Assembly (NCBI GenBank): GCA_003415625.1
Contig: PYIU01000006.1
Location: 3,906,001 to 3,970,000 of the forward strand
Origin: Aquanectria penicillioides
Taxonomy: Eukaryota; Ascomycota; Sordariomycetes; Hypocreales; Nectriaceae
Direction: 5' to 3'
Length of the DNA stretch: 64,000 bases
The notes under the pieces were generated by a model, which was given only the letters and a program-made list of their open reading frames with translations, was not told where the DNA came from and searched no databases. Shown piece by piece: positions 23,206 to 35,453 of the stretch (position 1 is its first letter; each line of letters opens with the position of its first letter). Made by a program: the position numbers and the translations under genes.

Positions 23206-25678
23206 CTATTTCTGAACCTTGAGATCGAAATCCTTGAAGCTTGGGTAGTAAGTATCTTCAGCGGCGAAGCCGGCAGTCACTATCGTCTTATCACCCTTGA
23301 TATCATCACAGTCAACTGTGACACAATGAACAACCCACAGACCATCAGCCGGTAGATACTCGGGTTCTTGTTCGAAGTATACGGCCTAGAATTCCAGTAA
23401 TCAGTCATTGTTGCGGCTATGGTGCATCAAACGTGCTGGAGAAAACCTACCTTGGTCTGAGATGTGACGCTGATATCCGTGGCGCCAGGGGCCTGCAAAG
23501 GCGGTTTAGTGCGAGTTTCTCCTATGAATTGAAAGCATTGTGGCTTTGAAGAACATACCTTGATCTTCAAGTCGAATTTGCTACCGTTGGACAAGGTCGG
23601 CTCATCAACTAACTGAGCTTGCGAAGCAACATTAACGGGCGGGTTTTGGTCCTCGAGACCGACACATGAATCCATATAGGCAACCATGGCTTCCAAAACC
23701 GAATCCATGACGGCCTTGTTTGCAGTCCCACTCATCGTGACGAGAACGTTACTTCGGATGATTGCACCAACCGCGACAGCGGGATTCTCCTTGGGTAGAA
23801 CGATGATCCGGCCTTCTTCGAATTCCTTGTCTGTAATGTCCCAAACGGCATCAGCGTTATGTGTAATTGTCTGGAGGTGATTGACAAGATACTCCAGAGC
23901 TTCCCTGCAGCCCTTGAGGATAGTAGTGGTTATGGATAGGAAGGGAGATCCGGGATCAGCCGTCCACAGATCGAAGCATAGTACTGTGCCATCCGAGGTG
24001 ATACTAGGTGGAGCAGTGCGAATTATGAATGGGCCGTAATTGAAAGTCTTTTGGTCTGGGATGTAGATGCTATCGTTCCCAGCGGCAATAGGCTGGCCAA
24101 GAGAGCCAGCAGCGGCCCTAAACCCACGTAGAAAGAGTTCTTTAACCGAGACTGAGATAGGCTCAAGATCTTTTCCAATCAAGTTTTTAGCGTTTTTTAA
24201 GCCAGTACTTGATCCATACAAGTCAATTCTCAAAATTCCACTGCTTGACTTGAGGCTCAATGCAGAGTCCCCTCCGAAGGTAGTCTTTTCCCAGTGGGAG
24301 AGTGGCTGGTCTCTGATGATTGATATCACACCTTTGTATGCAGTGGGTTGAAGATCGGGGTTAAACTTTTGAAACCATTCCAGACCCTGGACGTTTTCTT
24401 TCGTTGCGATAGGATCGACGGCGCCGGACAGGTACTGTGTCACAGACACGGTTGCCTCTGCTGTCGGGCCTGCACATGCATCAACCGCAGTCTGTACCAT
24501 CGAATCGTCTTTCGGACTGCGAATAAGCACGAAAGCATGGTTTCTGAAGCTTTCACGCTCATTCTTCCTGTCTTCACCTTCTATCATCTTGTTCTTCTCG
24601 TTCTTGAAAAATGGGCTGTTTGACCTGCCCCAACCAATAAGGTCCAAGGGATTAATGTAGCCAAAAGGCTCCCTGAAACCCTTGCAAACACTAAGAAGCC
24701 ACGTTGTACGGTTGTCTGACACTTTATTTCCATCTTTGTCGACAAAGTAGTATGGAAGGCCGAGATTGAGAGCTGTTTGGACCAATGCAGACATGTCATA
24801 GCAGTTTGTGCCATACCACAGTTTCTCACCAGGTGGATTGCAATTAATTAACCACTGGTCCAAGTCAAAGGTGCTGCCCTGGTGGGAAACAAAACTAGCC
24901 TGGCCGGCTGCAAAGGAATTATAGCGATAAGAGTGAATTGCCTCCTCGTAAGCGACACGGCGTTCCTGTTCATTGGAATCCCTCAAGTCGTAGTCGAACC
25001 GCGAAGCAAAGCATCGCCACACCACCATTTTAATCCATTCGTCTCTAGTTTTGATGTTTTTCGCGATGGTTGGCCCCACCATCAATTCAAGGAATTCGAC
25101 CGGGATACCCTCCTTGTGGGCATAGTCGGGTAGGTCGTTGGTAAGGGCATAGATTGTATGTTTGGTTGGTACCGAAAAGTCGCAATGGACCTTACCATCA
25201 ATCTCCAGCTGCCACTTAATCTCACAAGAGATACCCCAAGGTACTTCCAGAGAGTAGCCGTTGGTAGTGACTGGAATAGTCTCAGTGCATTGACTGGATG
25301 AGTTTGTGACCTGGCCATTGCCCAGAATAAATTCACTAGAGAAGCTGAGGGCGTGACTGATGTGAGAAGGTGCACTTCCAATGAGTTTTGCCGTCTTGCC
25401 CTTGATTCCATCATAAACATCATCAGGGAAACTCAAAGCAACTTGAAAGTTCGAGTTGTTCTTTAAAGAAATAGTGACAGGAACTGCTTCATCGTTGCTG
25501 GCACTCCAGACTTCATGGTTGTCGTAGACACACGGGTGCTTAGCGTTCCTAGGATCCCGAAGTCGAGCATGAACGCTGCTGAGTGTGATGGATGAAATGT
25601 CTGGAGAAGAATAGCATCAGCGGGGTTGCGGTCACAGCAAATATGTGGGGGTTTTGTTTAGTATTACTCACGCGCCAT
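23206..25678 (-). CDS. Large protein with transglutaminase-like core, function unknown
   Basis: Four exons on the minus strand. A tiny first exon (25678-25672, ATGGCGC) joins to 25600, and two short introns near 23558-23491 and 23450-23393 separate the last exons. The end is VYFEQEPEYLP ... FDLKVQK, with the stop at 23206-23208, about 770 residues in total. I do not recognise a named family. The middle shows a pattern typical of the transglutaminase-like cysteine fold: GTNCYDMSALVQTALNLGLP (candidate nucleophile Cys), then NHAFVLI (His), then VDACAG (Asp). A C-terminal module repeats hydrophobic/acidic text including DNxPV-like motifs. No signal peptide is evident, so it is probably cytosolic. 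Whether it is a protease, a crosslinking enzyme or inactive cannot be told. Confidence 0.72.
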
Positions 25679-26566
25679 TACTGTGGATCGCTTGGATACA
25701 AGGAATAGGAGAGGATGATGAAGAGAGGTTCGAGTTTTATAAAATTACAGTGGTTTGGTTATGGTGTCTTATACTTGATTCACTCCCTGAATAATGCATG
25801 TCCGGAATAAAGATGGGTTGGCGAGGAATTATCGCCGAATCTAAACGATCGGTAGAGTTTGCAGTTCGAACCCGCCGTACAGGAGAAAGATTCTCAATGA
25901 GAAATACTAGACGGCATCAGCTGGTCTGGAAACGGCTAAAGTTCCTGATCCAGTCAAAGGTGCATTTCAGGACGCCACTTGAAGTAGATAGTTTCGTATG
26001 CGAGGCCGTATCTAGAATCTCCTCCTTGGCCCATGGAAGGCACGGGGTATCGCACGGTCCGGCCCGGTTGCTAGGAATAGTGGCACAGGCCTGCTGAATT
26101 CACCTCATGGCAAGAGCGTAAAAAACAATAGTGTCAACAAATTCAGCTAGACTATCTCGAGAGGTGGAGTTTACTAGCTGAAAGAGGTTAAATGTTTGCT
26201 CCGCTCAACGTGATCCAGACCGAGAAGTACGGACAAGTTTGCAACCTGTTACAAAAGAAAAAGCCTGCCAGGTAGCACCTGTTTCGAATCTTCCCAAATT
26301 GGATTGCCTACCGTCTTTCTAGGTCTCACTCAAGGATCTCAGTGTTGGGGAACATAGCTGAGCGGACCCAGATTTGGAGATTTTGTCCCATGATGTCCTC
26401 CTAGTGTAGCCTAGTGCTCCACATAACTGAGCAATTTTATCAGCCTATATTGATGCAAGTCCCAAAAGAGAGCAAGGTGCATTCATTTTATTGCATATTG
26501 ATTGCCAGGGTTCGTAAGGCTCACCGCCTGACTATCTATAATGTTTAAATGGGGTTTGAAACAAGA
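25679..26566. other. Intergenic, no gene seen
   Basis: About 890 bases between the start of the transglutaminase-like gene and the end of the P450 gene. One open frame at 25798-26097 has no recognisable content. Confidence 0.5.
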
Positions 26567-28552
26567 CTAGGCTTCAATCGTCTCCGGCATCCAAGTACTG
26601 AAGGCCATCCCTTCGGGGACTTTCTTCCACTGCTGAGTGATAGGATCAAGCTGCTCCCTGCATTTACTAGCCTCCTCATGGATTAGCTTGACTTTGCTCT
26701 TGCTTCTCGGAGTGATTTCGACCGGGTAATCATTAGGCTGGACGGTAATGCCCCCCACAAGATCTTCTATGTCATACTTGACAGGCTGTCCATTGCTGTC
26801 CTTAGCGGGGTTGAAGTCAAACGCCCACAAAAGTCGAGAGATGCCAAGGAAGAGTGATCTCTCGGCAATGTGAATTCCTTGGCACATTCGACGTCCAGCC
26901 CCGAAGACAAAGTTGTCACGCTTCTTGGTGTCGCCCACAGCTGACTGGTATAACGTCGTGTGATCGTCTTTGAAGCGGTCTGGGTTGAAAACTCGAGGAT
27001 TGGGGATCGCTCAGGATCCATATGAATTGCCCTTTATGCCATTAGTAAGATCCTAACAGCGCACTTGGTGTTGACTTGCCAGACATTGTTTATAACCGTT
27101 GAGCCTTTGGGTATAGAGTAGCCGAGGTATGTATCGTCCCTGATCGCGGCATGGGGCACACCAAGAATGACTGTTGGCATCCAGCGCAAACTCTCCTTGA
27201 TACAGCATCGAATGTACGGAAGCTTTTCGTAGTCCTCAATGGTCGGCAATCGGTCGGCCCCCACAACACGATCAATCTCCTCTTGTGCCTTCTGCTGGAC
27301 CTCTGGCCAGACTAAGAGAGCAAAGATGAAGCCATATAATGTGCCCGAGGTAGTATCAGAGCCTGCCTCCAAGAGTGAACCGCTGATGTACCCTGCAGCA
27401 TCATCTGAGAACTTTTCTTTTGTTTGGGCGCGGTAAATATCATTACAGAAACACGGCTAGGAGACTTTGGTCAACATCAGTGGTTCTTAGAGTGAGAGCA
27501 GGTGGCCATACCAATCCGGTTCCAGCATCAAGTGCTTTCTTAGATCTCATCCAATGACTGACGTATAGCTTCTTCTCAACCTTGTGGATTTTCTTTGCGT
27601 AGCTAACATTTGGAGCGAGAAACTGTGGGAGCTTTTGCAGGATGGGGAACAGATCCGCGATCTGTGCACTCGAACTGCCAGACAGTTTGCCCCACTTCTC
27701 GAAGCTCTGTGTTTTCGTTAGTCAAGGTCAACTTTAATAGCTAGGAACGGTGATGTACGAACCGCGAATAACTGCAACAGATTGGGATCTTTGTTGTCAG
27801 TGCAGCGATACCCAAAAATCATCTGCGTCGAAAGGGAGTATGAGAACCGTCTAACATGGAAGAGTAGATCTTCTGGCGTTCGCAACAAATCCTCGAGGAA
27901 TATCTTATTCTCCAGGTCCTGGTAAGGGACATACGTGACGGCGGCTTTGATGTTGAGAATATTATGAACCATACGGTGAATCATTCGCCATTGATCCCCA
28001 TATCTCTAAGGATGGGTTAGAAACCAAGCTCGATCAAACGTGTCGAGATGGACGCTGCAAACTCACCATGACTACAAGTCGTAGATCTCCACTAGCAATC
28101 TTCTGCCCAATGAACATATCTGGCCGATCCGAGTAAATCCCACCCCTCTTATCTAGGACATCTTTGACAGCCTCGTCTGAGGATAGTACAATCATCTTTT
28201 TGGTTCCAAGGATCAGCGAGTATACAGGTCTGTACACTTGTCAGTATACGGTGTAGAGATATTTAACGATTCGATTTCTTCCATACCCGTATTCTTGCGC
28301 CCATTTTTGGAATTGTAGATGAGGCCGCTTGGTGGGCATCTGGACACGGTTAACCTACTGTCAAATTATCTACCCCGGCGAACTCACAAGGTGTAGATTC
28401 CCTATCAACGGAAGTGTTGGTGGACCGGGCGGTAGCCCCGCAGGCCTACTCCCAATCCTGCTGAGATTGACGAGGAGATAAAGAGCCGACAATGTCGGAA
28501 CAAGGGCAAGCAGGTAAGGGGTAAAGTCCAACATGATGAGATGGAATACCAT
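26567..28552 (-). CDS. Cytochrome P450 monooxygenase, with one frameshift
   Basis: A microsomal-type P450. It has an N-terminal membrane anchor (PYLLALVPTLSALYLLV), the proline hinge LPPGPPTLPLIGNLHL, the I-helix motif AGSDTTSG, the K-helix ExxR in CIKESLRW, and the heme loop FGAGRRMCQG whose Cys ligates iron. Introns separate LHL / MPTKRPHLQF, QEYG / PVYSLI, LRLVVM / RYGDQW, LLQLFA / SFEKWG, and the hinge before PCFCND. The intron near 27018-27069 fits a rare GC-AG type (GCAAGT donor), giving NVW-AIHMDPER. Just after PER the frame shifts: a run of four C (minus strand; 27002-27005) would need to be five to continue as SPNPRVFNPDRF. This is either a recent lesion or an assembly error. Class and substrate are unassigned. 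It is the first gene of an oxidative gene group. Confidence 0.82.
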
Positions 28553-29859
28553 GATTCAAGGTGGTTGAAATCACTTCAGCCGAATGACTCTTAGATAGGT
28601 TTCAAGGATTGTTTCCACGCTGCTGCTTCGTTGTTCCGTTAATAATAATAAGACATGTTATTCCAATTGTGGGTGGGGTATGTGGATTCTTACCATCACA
28701 GAGTGTTGGTTCTCAGAGCGCTTGGATGTGGACCAGGAAAAGTTGCTATCAAATACTTTTTGTTTCGCACGCTTAACTGACTACTATTGGCCTGAAGTCT
28801 CAAGAATCCCCGTATTCCCCATTACTGAGGGTAAATTTGATTGCCGGCTCACAACTTTCCCCTTGGGGCGAGCCAAGATGGGTCAAGAATGAACCTGCAA
28901 GCCGAGTGCATCCATCTCGGGCTCGGCATTGGGCATTTGAATTGGCAGCAACCCCATTGCTCAGATGATGCACATCTCACTGGACCGTCTATCCCTTTCT
29001 TGGGCTGCAGAAACGCCGGCCTCTGGTCGCAATGGGGAAAACGCGGCGTGCAAGCGGCAGCTGAGACCAATAGCTCAGAGTGCGGGGTAGTAAGCAAGCA
29101 TCCATCAAGTTGTCAATCGTGATAGTTTTAGTGGTCGGCTTCGGGGTCGGCTTCAGGGCCCTGCTCGCGGGGGTAGCATCTCGGCCTTCACTGTCGTTGG
29201 TAGGGGATAGCGGGCTTTGATGGTTGGGATGGAGGTGTTACTGGGATCTGAAGTTTGGGACTTGGAAATGCCGAGCGAATTGGCATTTTCGGCACTGGAA
29301 TATCACGTCCAAAGGCACTCGAAGCGACGCCTGATCAAGATGAGCTGGCGAGAAATGTCATGCAAGCCATAACCGAACAAATGAAATCATCTGCTCTTGT
29401 ATCTACTACTAACGACTACATCGCACTGCCGCAGTGCGTGCCAACTATCCTGGCCACTGCTATCTTCGAGTTTGACTCGGGTCTAGAAAATCGCGACGGT
29501 GGTGGAGTGATGTTTCCATCGCCGACTTGGCACTGGCACTTGGGCCACCTACAATAATCGGATCTATCAATGCAATGCTGGACAAGAAAATGAAGTAGAC
29601 GACATTATGAGATGCTAGATCATCTTGAAACTTGGCCAATGCCCCACGAGACCTTTCCGGCGAGAACACTATGGTCTATAGAGCTTCAACGAGAATGATG
29701 GGAATGGCGCTCTGACATTTCGATACAGCAATGTGGATATTCGCAGGTTCATAATCTACTGTAGCGCGATTGAATAATGTCTGTAATTCCGCTTCAACAT
29801 GGCTATTCCTCCTAATTTCCAACACTGAAATGCAGACTCCTTCCCGTGAACGTTCTCGC
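28553..29859. other. Long intergenic region, no gene supported
   Basis: About 1.3 kb between the start of the P450 gene and the end of the FAD monooxygenase gene. Open frames at 29255-29557 and on the opposite strand have no recognisable domain or splice support. Some GC-rich hexamer-like text (cgggctcgg) occurs near 28918. Confidence 0.45.
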
Positions 29860-31806
29860 TCATTGACTATGCGCAGCGAAAGTGACCCCATTCTGATGGC
29901 TCCCGTTTATTCCAGATGCAACTTTCACTTGTTCAGCACCTTCGCCCTTGAGCACCACTTGCACAGCGTTTACAAGCTCATCCCCATTGCTTTCAGACGG
30001 ACTCGTACTTCTCCATGACACAAAATTATCAGGGCGGACAAGAATCGCGCCTCCATTGTGGAAGCCGCGTACCTTGGCCCACAGATCATCGCAATCTTGG
30101 TACAGCCCAGGCTGTCGACAGTGTCGACCTGTTTTGATAGATGCAGTAGCAATTCTGAGATTGGATGAGGTTGAGATCCGCTTAGCAGCGCTGACCCAAG
30201 ATCCACCGAATTCGTCGGTAATAAGCAGCAAATCATGGTCTTTTCCGTTGCCAATCAGATCATGAGTCGATACTGTCTTGTGGTCTCGCTCCACCCAAGC
30301 ATGCGGCAGACGATGACCTGGGCGGGTTGTTGGCACATACTTGCGACCACCCGGGTCTTCCTTCGGCTTTGGAGATCCATCTGACACCAGCGCGGCGCTC
30401 TCGTACACGAAGCCAAGCTCAATATTATGCGCGCTGAATTCGACAGATTGAGAGTCAAAGATCCGCTCTAGATGATGTCGTGCCGTCTCGCCGTAGGGAG
30501 ATTCCTCAAAGATGCGAGCGAGGCGTTCCTTATTATACTCTTTCTTTCCAGGGAGGAAACCAACCGCAGCTTGAAGAACCGGGTAATTGGAAAAGGTAAA
30601 CAAGCCCCAGTCGCAATTTCGGCGTCCAACTGGTCGTCTCTCAGCGCCATACGAATCAAGAAGCGAAGGCGCTGCTCGTTGCTTTAATACAAACGCCAGC
30701 TTCCAGGCAAGATTCAACGAGTCTTCGATTGCAGTGTTGAGTCCTAAGCCTGTAGTCGGCGGTCTTTTGTGTGCAGCGTCTCCGGCAAGGAATACCCGAC
30801 CCTGTTGATACTTGGACGCGAGGGTTCTCTCAAGAATCCAACGAGTGACTTTGATGACATCCATCTTAAGATCTGGAATCTTGAGCAACTCTCGCGCACG
30901 AATTGTCAATTCTCCAGCCTCCAGAGGTAGTTGATCGTCAACAGGGACTCCAAAGTGAAGAATCCACTCCTCGCATCGACGATCCCAAGTCGGCCCCATT
31001 TTGACCAGAACGCCACAGTCAAATCGCTCCATCTTCTCACCCTCAGGATTGATGAAGTGAGTAATCAGTGTGCGATCTATGAAATAATTATCAGTATAAG
31101 TGAAAGTAGCAAAGATTACTGAGGGCTCACCATCGCAATACTCTGACAAATCAGCGCGGAAGTAGATGCTGAGAAACTCAACAATGTTCCTTGGGCCCTC
31201 CATTTGCGCCCCAATCTTTGCGCCGACAAACTTTCCACCATCAGCCCCCACAAGATAAGAGGTGCGCAATTTCATAACTTTTCCATCGGGCCCATGAACT
31301 GTCACAATCACCGAGTCCTCGCTTTCAACAAAGTCAACCACTTGGTGGCTGAAAAGAATTCTGCCAGGGTTTCGCTCCTCTGCTATGCGCCTAAATATCG
31401 GCTCAGCTCGCACAAGTGGCAAGTTAGACGACAGTTCTGGGCCATCTTGTCGATAAATTTCGAAATCAGGGGTGCCAATTGATCCTCCAAACGCAGGCAC
31501 CGAGCATATAAGGCGCCCGTCATACGGGCCATCGCCTCCAAGAGATGTTCGCCAATCTGTCTGGCTCATATTGCGGATTGGACAACCAACATCTTTGATG
31601 GACTCGGCAATATTATGTTGACGCAATATTTCCATGGTCCGTTGGTTAATGTAGTGAGCTCGCGGTAGAAGGGCTGTTCCTGGGTGCTTCTCGAAAAGGT
31701 AATGCTCAATGCCATAGTCGGATAAAAATGCCGACATGCAGAGCCCACAGCCGCCTCCTCCAACAATAACCACAGGGACATCTATGATACTAGATTGATC
31801 CGACAT
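29860..31806 (-). CDS. FAD-dependent phenol/aromatic hydroxylase
   Basis: An intact intronless gene. The start at 31806 (MSDQSSIID) places the Rossmann motif VVIVGGGGCGL at residues 12-22, so the upstream in-frame extension is unlikely. Family landmarks follow: LVGADGGKFV (the DG motif) and RVFLAGDAAHKRPPTTGLGLN with AIEDSLNLAWKL (the GD motif), then a C-terminal thioredoxin-like region (HDLIGNGKDHDLLLITDEFG). About 648 residues, the usual length for class A phenol hydroxylases, which insert one oxygen ortho to a phenolic hydroxyl using NAD(P)H. It shares its upstream region with the divergent acetoacetyl-CoA synthetase gene, which suggests joint control in breakdown of an aromatic compound. 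The precise substrate is unknown. Confidence 0.9.
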   Translation of the reverse strand: MSDQSSIIDVPVVIVGGGGCGLCMSAFLSDYGIEHYLFEKHPGTALLPRAHYINQRTMEILRQHNIAESIKDVGCPIRNMSQTDWRTSLGGDGPYDGRLICSVPAFGGSIGTPDFEIYRQDGPELSSNLPLVRAEPIFRRIAEERNPGRILFSHQVVDFVESEDSVIVTVHGPDGKVMKLRTSYLVGADGGKFVGAKIGAQMEGPRNIVEFLSIYFRADLSEYCDGEPSVIFATFTYTDNYFIDRTLITHFINPEGEKMERFDCGVLVKMGPTWDRRCEEWILHFGVPVDDQLPLEAGELTIRARELLKIPDLKMDVIKVTRWILERTLASKYQQGRVFLAGDAAHKRPPTTGLGLNTAIEDSLNLAWKLAFVLKQRAAPSLLDSYGAERRPVGRRNCDWGLFTFSNYPVLQAAVGFLPGKKEYNKERLARIFEESPYGETARHHLERIFDSQSVEFSAHNIELGFVYESAALVSDGSPKPKEDPGGRKYVPTTRPGHRLPHAWVERDHKTVSTHDLIGNGKDHDLLLITDEFGGSWVSAAKRISTSSNLRIATASIKTGRHCRQPGLYQDCDDLWAKVRGFHNGGAILVRPDNFVSWRSTSPSESNGDELVNAVQVVLKGEGAEQVKVASGINGSHQNGVTFAAHSQ

Positions 31807-32222
31807 AATGAAAGCTTCACTGAGATGCCAATATTTTACAGCAACTGGGCGATAACAGTCGGCGAAGATAGTAGTGACCAACTTTTGTTGTGTTCGGTCG
31901 CAACTATATCATCAGGGAGCATTGCACGGTATTTCTATCTTCGGATCCAACTTTATGTGGACATTGGAGTCCATGATCGTCCACTATCTTCTAACTTTCG
32001 CCGCTACCCAATCGGATTACGGGTTCGGGCTAGGTATTTAGTACAGTTTCTCGATGCCGAAGCCGAGGCCCACACGGCGAAGCCGGCAATGTTGGGGTTT
32101 ATCACCAAACCTGACGAGGCTCGTCTCCAAACCACCCACCATGAACTTCTATCAGAAGATTTCGAGCGTCATCGTACGATTCCAGTTTGAGGGTTATTTG
32201 AGATTATCACTAGACTTGGAAA
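31807..32222. promoter_or_regulatory. Shared upstream region, hydroxylase / CoA synthetase
   Basis: A 416-base region between two divergent starts; both promoters must lie here. I could not identify a specific operator. It contains CGGATTACGGGTTCGG-like text near 32022. Confidence 0.5.
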
Positions 32223-34548
32223 ATGGGTTCCAGCGATTTGCCACGGAAGTTATGGGAACACGATGACCCTAAAAGTACTGAAATGTACGGATTGTTGCAG
32301 AGAATCAATCAAGAGAACGGTACCAATCTTCGGGTATGTTCTTCAGCAAGTACTGTTTATTAAGAAATTATTACTTACTATTCCAAGACTTTCCACGATT
32401 TATACGACTATTCAGTAGCCAATCGCGCCGAATTTTATGACCGCATTTTCCGGTGGTCCAACATAATCCACGAGGGTTCATACAACACTGTTGTGGATGA
32501 AGCAGCGAGCATCGACACCGTTCCTCGTTGGTTCTCGGGAGTTCGACTCAATTGGGCCGAAAACACGCTCTTCTCTCGTGGCCACCTTGACCAGAAAGAA
32601 CACAATGGCACCGCGGGTAAAGAAGACGCTAAGATTGCCGTGACAGAGATCAAGGAGGGCAATTCTCAGCACACTGACATAACCTGGGCCGAGTTGCGTC
32701 GCGATGCTGGTTACCTAGCAGCGGTTCTGAAAGCTCGAGGAGTAAACCAGGGAGACCGCATTGTTGTCGTTGGCGCAAATTCCCTCAAGACTCTTGTTGT
32801 TTTCCTGGCAACTACTTGGCTTGGGGCTGTCTTCAGCAGCTCATCAACGGACATGGGGGTGGAAGGAATCCTGCAGAGAACCACGCAGATTGACCCCAAG
32901 GTATGCGCTCACGGTCTATTAAAATATCATAAAGACTAACTATTCCAGTTCATTTTCTTTGACGATTCCGCGATTTACAATGGAAAGACTATTGATCTTC
33001 GTCCTAAAATCGCATCTGTCTTGCGTGGAATGGGGTCATGCAAAAGTTTCTCTGGTCTCATCACGATGTCCATATTTGAGGAACAAATCTTCAACCATGC
33101 CTCACTCAATGTCGAAACATGGGGATCTTTCGTCAGTTCTGTTCAGACAAACTCTCCGCCCCCATTCGCTCGCACAAACTTTGGCGATCCATTTCTCATT
33201 TGCTACTCCTCGGGCACAACCGGAATGCCCAAGGCCATTGTTCATTCTGTTGGCGGGGCTATGCTCAATTTGATCAAGGAAAGCCGTCTCCATGAGGGCA
33301 CATCCTCCAGCTCGGTCACCTTCCAATACACAACAACCGGGTGGATCATGTACCTCTTGAGTATTGCCCCTCTACTCTCGGGAGCGCGCGTTATCCTTTA
33401 CGATGGCTCACCCTTGTTTCCAAACTTGACGGTACTAGTCAAAATTCTAGAGACGCAAAAAGTTACAAAGTTCGGTACTAGTCCACGCTGGATGCTTGAA
33501 TTGGCGAAAAGTGCCATTAGCCCCCGAGAGGTTGCAGACTTGAGTGCTCTTCGCGTAGTTACCAGCACTGGCATGGTATTATCGGACCAACTCTTCGAAT
33601 GGGTTTATGACGTCGCCTTTCCGCCACGTATACATCTTATTAACATGTCTGGTGGGACTGACATAGTAGGTATTTCCCAACCAATTTACCTCGTTTGCTA
33701 ATTAGTTTCTAGGCTGGCTGTTTTGGTACAGGGAACCCACTGTTGCCTCTTTACGTCGGTGGCACCCAGGGTCCCTCGCTTGGCGTTCCAGTCTCTATCT
33801 ATGATGCTCAAATCGCCGGTGGTGAAGGGAAGCTGGTAGAGCCCGGAACAATTGGAGAGTTAGTGGTCACTGGTGCATTTCCCAATATGCCTTGCTATTT
33901 CTGGGGAGATAATTCTCCGACTGAGGCTGCACCTCCCGGTTCAAAGTACCATTCATCCTACTTTGCAAGGTTTGATCATGTTTGGACCCATGGGGATCTT
34001 TGCATGATTCATCCAACTACTCATGGTATACAATTCCTTGGTAGGGCCGATGGCGTTCTCAATCCAAGTGGTGTCAGATTTGGAAGCTCGGAGATCTATT
34101 CCGTCATTGAGCAGAATTTTTCGGATCAGATCCATGACAGCCTTTGCGTTGGGCAAAGGAGGCCCCAAGACTCGGATGAGCAAGTTCTCTTGTTCGTTTT
34201 AATGAGGGAAGGACAGGCGTATACCGATAGCTTATCCAAGCAGATAATGGAGAAAATCGAGAAGAAGTTGACAAAGAGGCACGTACCCAAGTATATCTTT
34301 GAGGTGCCTGATATCCCAGTAAGTACCGATTCAATATTCTATATGCTCCAGAATTTCTGGCTTCGCAATCATAATGCTGACTTTCGCAGTTGACTATCAA
34401 CCATAAAAAGGTTGAGTTGCCCGTTAAGCAAATTGTCTCTGGCCTAGACTACAAGCCTAGTACAGCACTGCTCAACCCACAAAGCCTAGACTATTTTAGA
34501 ATGTTTGTTGACATTGAAAGATTCACTAGAATTCGGGCAAAGATTTAG
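32223..34548 (+). CDS. Acetoacetyl-CoA synthetase
   Basis: Five exons, all phase 0, fit exactly: 32223-32333, 32388-32900, 32949-33665, 33713-34318 and 34390-34548, giving 701 residues. The N-terminus (LPRKLWEHDDPKST) and WFSGVRLNWAENTLF are typical of acetoacetyl-CoA synthetases of the acyl-adenylate superfamily. The ATP loop is YSSGTTGMPKAIVHS (294-308). TTTGWIMY, NMSGGTDI and GRADGVLNPSGVRFGSSEIY follow, and the last exon has the C-terminal lysine region INHKKVELPVKQ. The enzyme activates acetoacetate to acetoacetyl-CoA with ATP in the cytosol. Next to a phenol hydroxylase, a dioxygenase-like protein and a fumarylacetoacetase-family hydrolase, it would recover the acetoacetate end product of aromatic ring breakdown. 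Confidence 0.93.
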
Positions 34549-34868
34549 ATTTTATCCTTAGAAACTAGAATAGCTGAGCTGGATGATCTACGTTCATAGA
34601 GTGAAGAAGTACAGATCTACCTTTATCTTGACTTGCATATACTTCAAATTCATTTCCGAAGACAAGCGAATATGTTTCAAGGAATAGAAGTCCTTGATCA
34701 GCGCCGTAACAAATTGATCACATCTTTCCGCGTAATTTGTAGTCACCCTTGGGAATAGAATGCAAACTCTTTAGATGTAGCTAGTATATTCCGTCCCTCT
34801 ATGACCTTCGCTTCGAATCAGTTCTGAGTGATTATGCCATTGAACACAGAACTAGCACCATGGCCACC
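34549..34868. other. Convergent 3' intergenic region
   Basis: About 320 AT-rich bases between converging gene ends; nothing else was seen. Confidence 0.5.
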
Positions 34869-35453
34869 TTATTTCGCACTCTCAGGAGTCAAAGTTGGAG
34901 GTACACCCTAGCCAAGGGAAAGGTCAGTTGGAATGATATTGCAGTGGAACTGGCAGCGCAACTTACGATGAATACTTGGAGAAAAGAAATTCGAATCTCT
35001 CCATTGGCTATCTTATCTTTGTCAATAACAATGTGATTGGCAAATGATGAGATTGACTCCTGGCCATCTTTGAAACCCATTTTCACGCTACCTCTGACCA
35101 TGAGATTGAGGCACTCGGGGTCATTTGTAAAAACCTGCGCAACATAATGTTCCCTTGAGGAAACCATATCCCATGCCCCTTTTCTGCTCATTGAAATCCC
35201 TGGTAATTCTTAGCTATGCGGTATGCCTTGAGGTGTGATCATTGCGAATGGTATGCAACTAACTTGAGGCTCCCTCGAAGGTTCCAGCAGGTGAGATCAA
35301 GGTAGCATTCGTAGTGAAAACCTCAGTTGCCATCCTCTCACCGGCATCAGCATCTCGTGAATCTGCAAGCTCAAAGAACCTTGCAATGACATTTTTTATG
35401 TCAGCATTGATCGTGGTAAGTGGCCAGGCGGTTCCTCGAATAACATAGCTCAT
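34869..35453 (-). CDS. SnoaL/NTF2-like protein
   Basis: Three exons. The first (from 35453, MSYVIRGTAWPLTT) contains IARFFELADSRDADAGERMA and then FTTNATLISPAGTFEGAS. The second, after a GTTAGT donor and a cag acceptor near 35200, has the strand text REHYVAQVFTNDPECLNLMV and KMGFKDGQE. A short last exon, GVPPTLTPESAK, ends at 34869. About 150 residues, matching the alpha+beta cone fold of SnoaL-like/NTF2-like proteins. These range from polyketide cyclases to hydratases and non-catalytic lipophilic pockets, so the role is not fixed. It shares a 306-base upstream region with the divergent VOC gene. Confidence 0.75.

Noticed and set aside
25850..25880. GTTCGAACC text suggesting a tRNA T-loop
   Set aside because: The flanking bases do not form a five-pair T-stem, and no acceptor or anticodon arm can be drawn on either strand.
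26567..28552. P450 called as a long-dead pseudogene
   Set aside because: Only one frame break was found, in a C run; all other motifs and introns are intact, so a sequence error or very recent lesion is more likely.
29255..29557. Open frame of 100 codons on the plus strand
   Set aside because: No family resemblance, and the opposite strand has equally long open frames.
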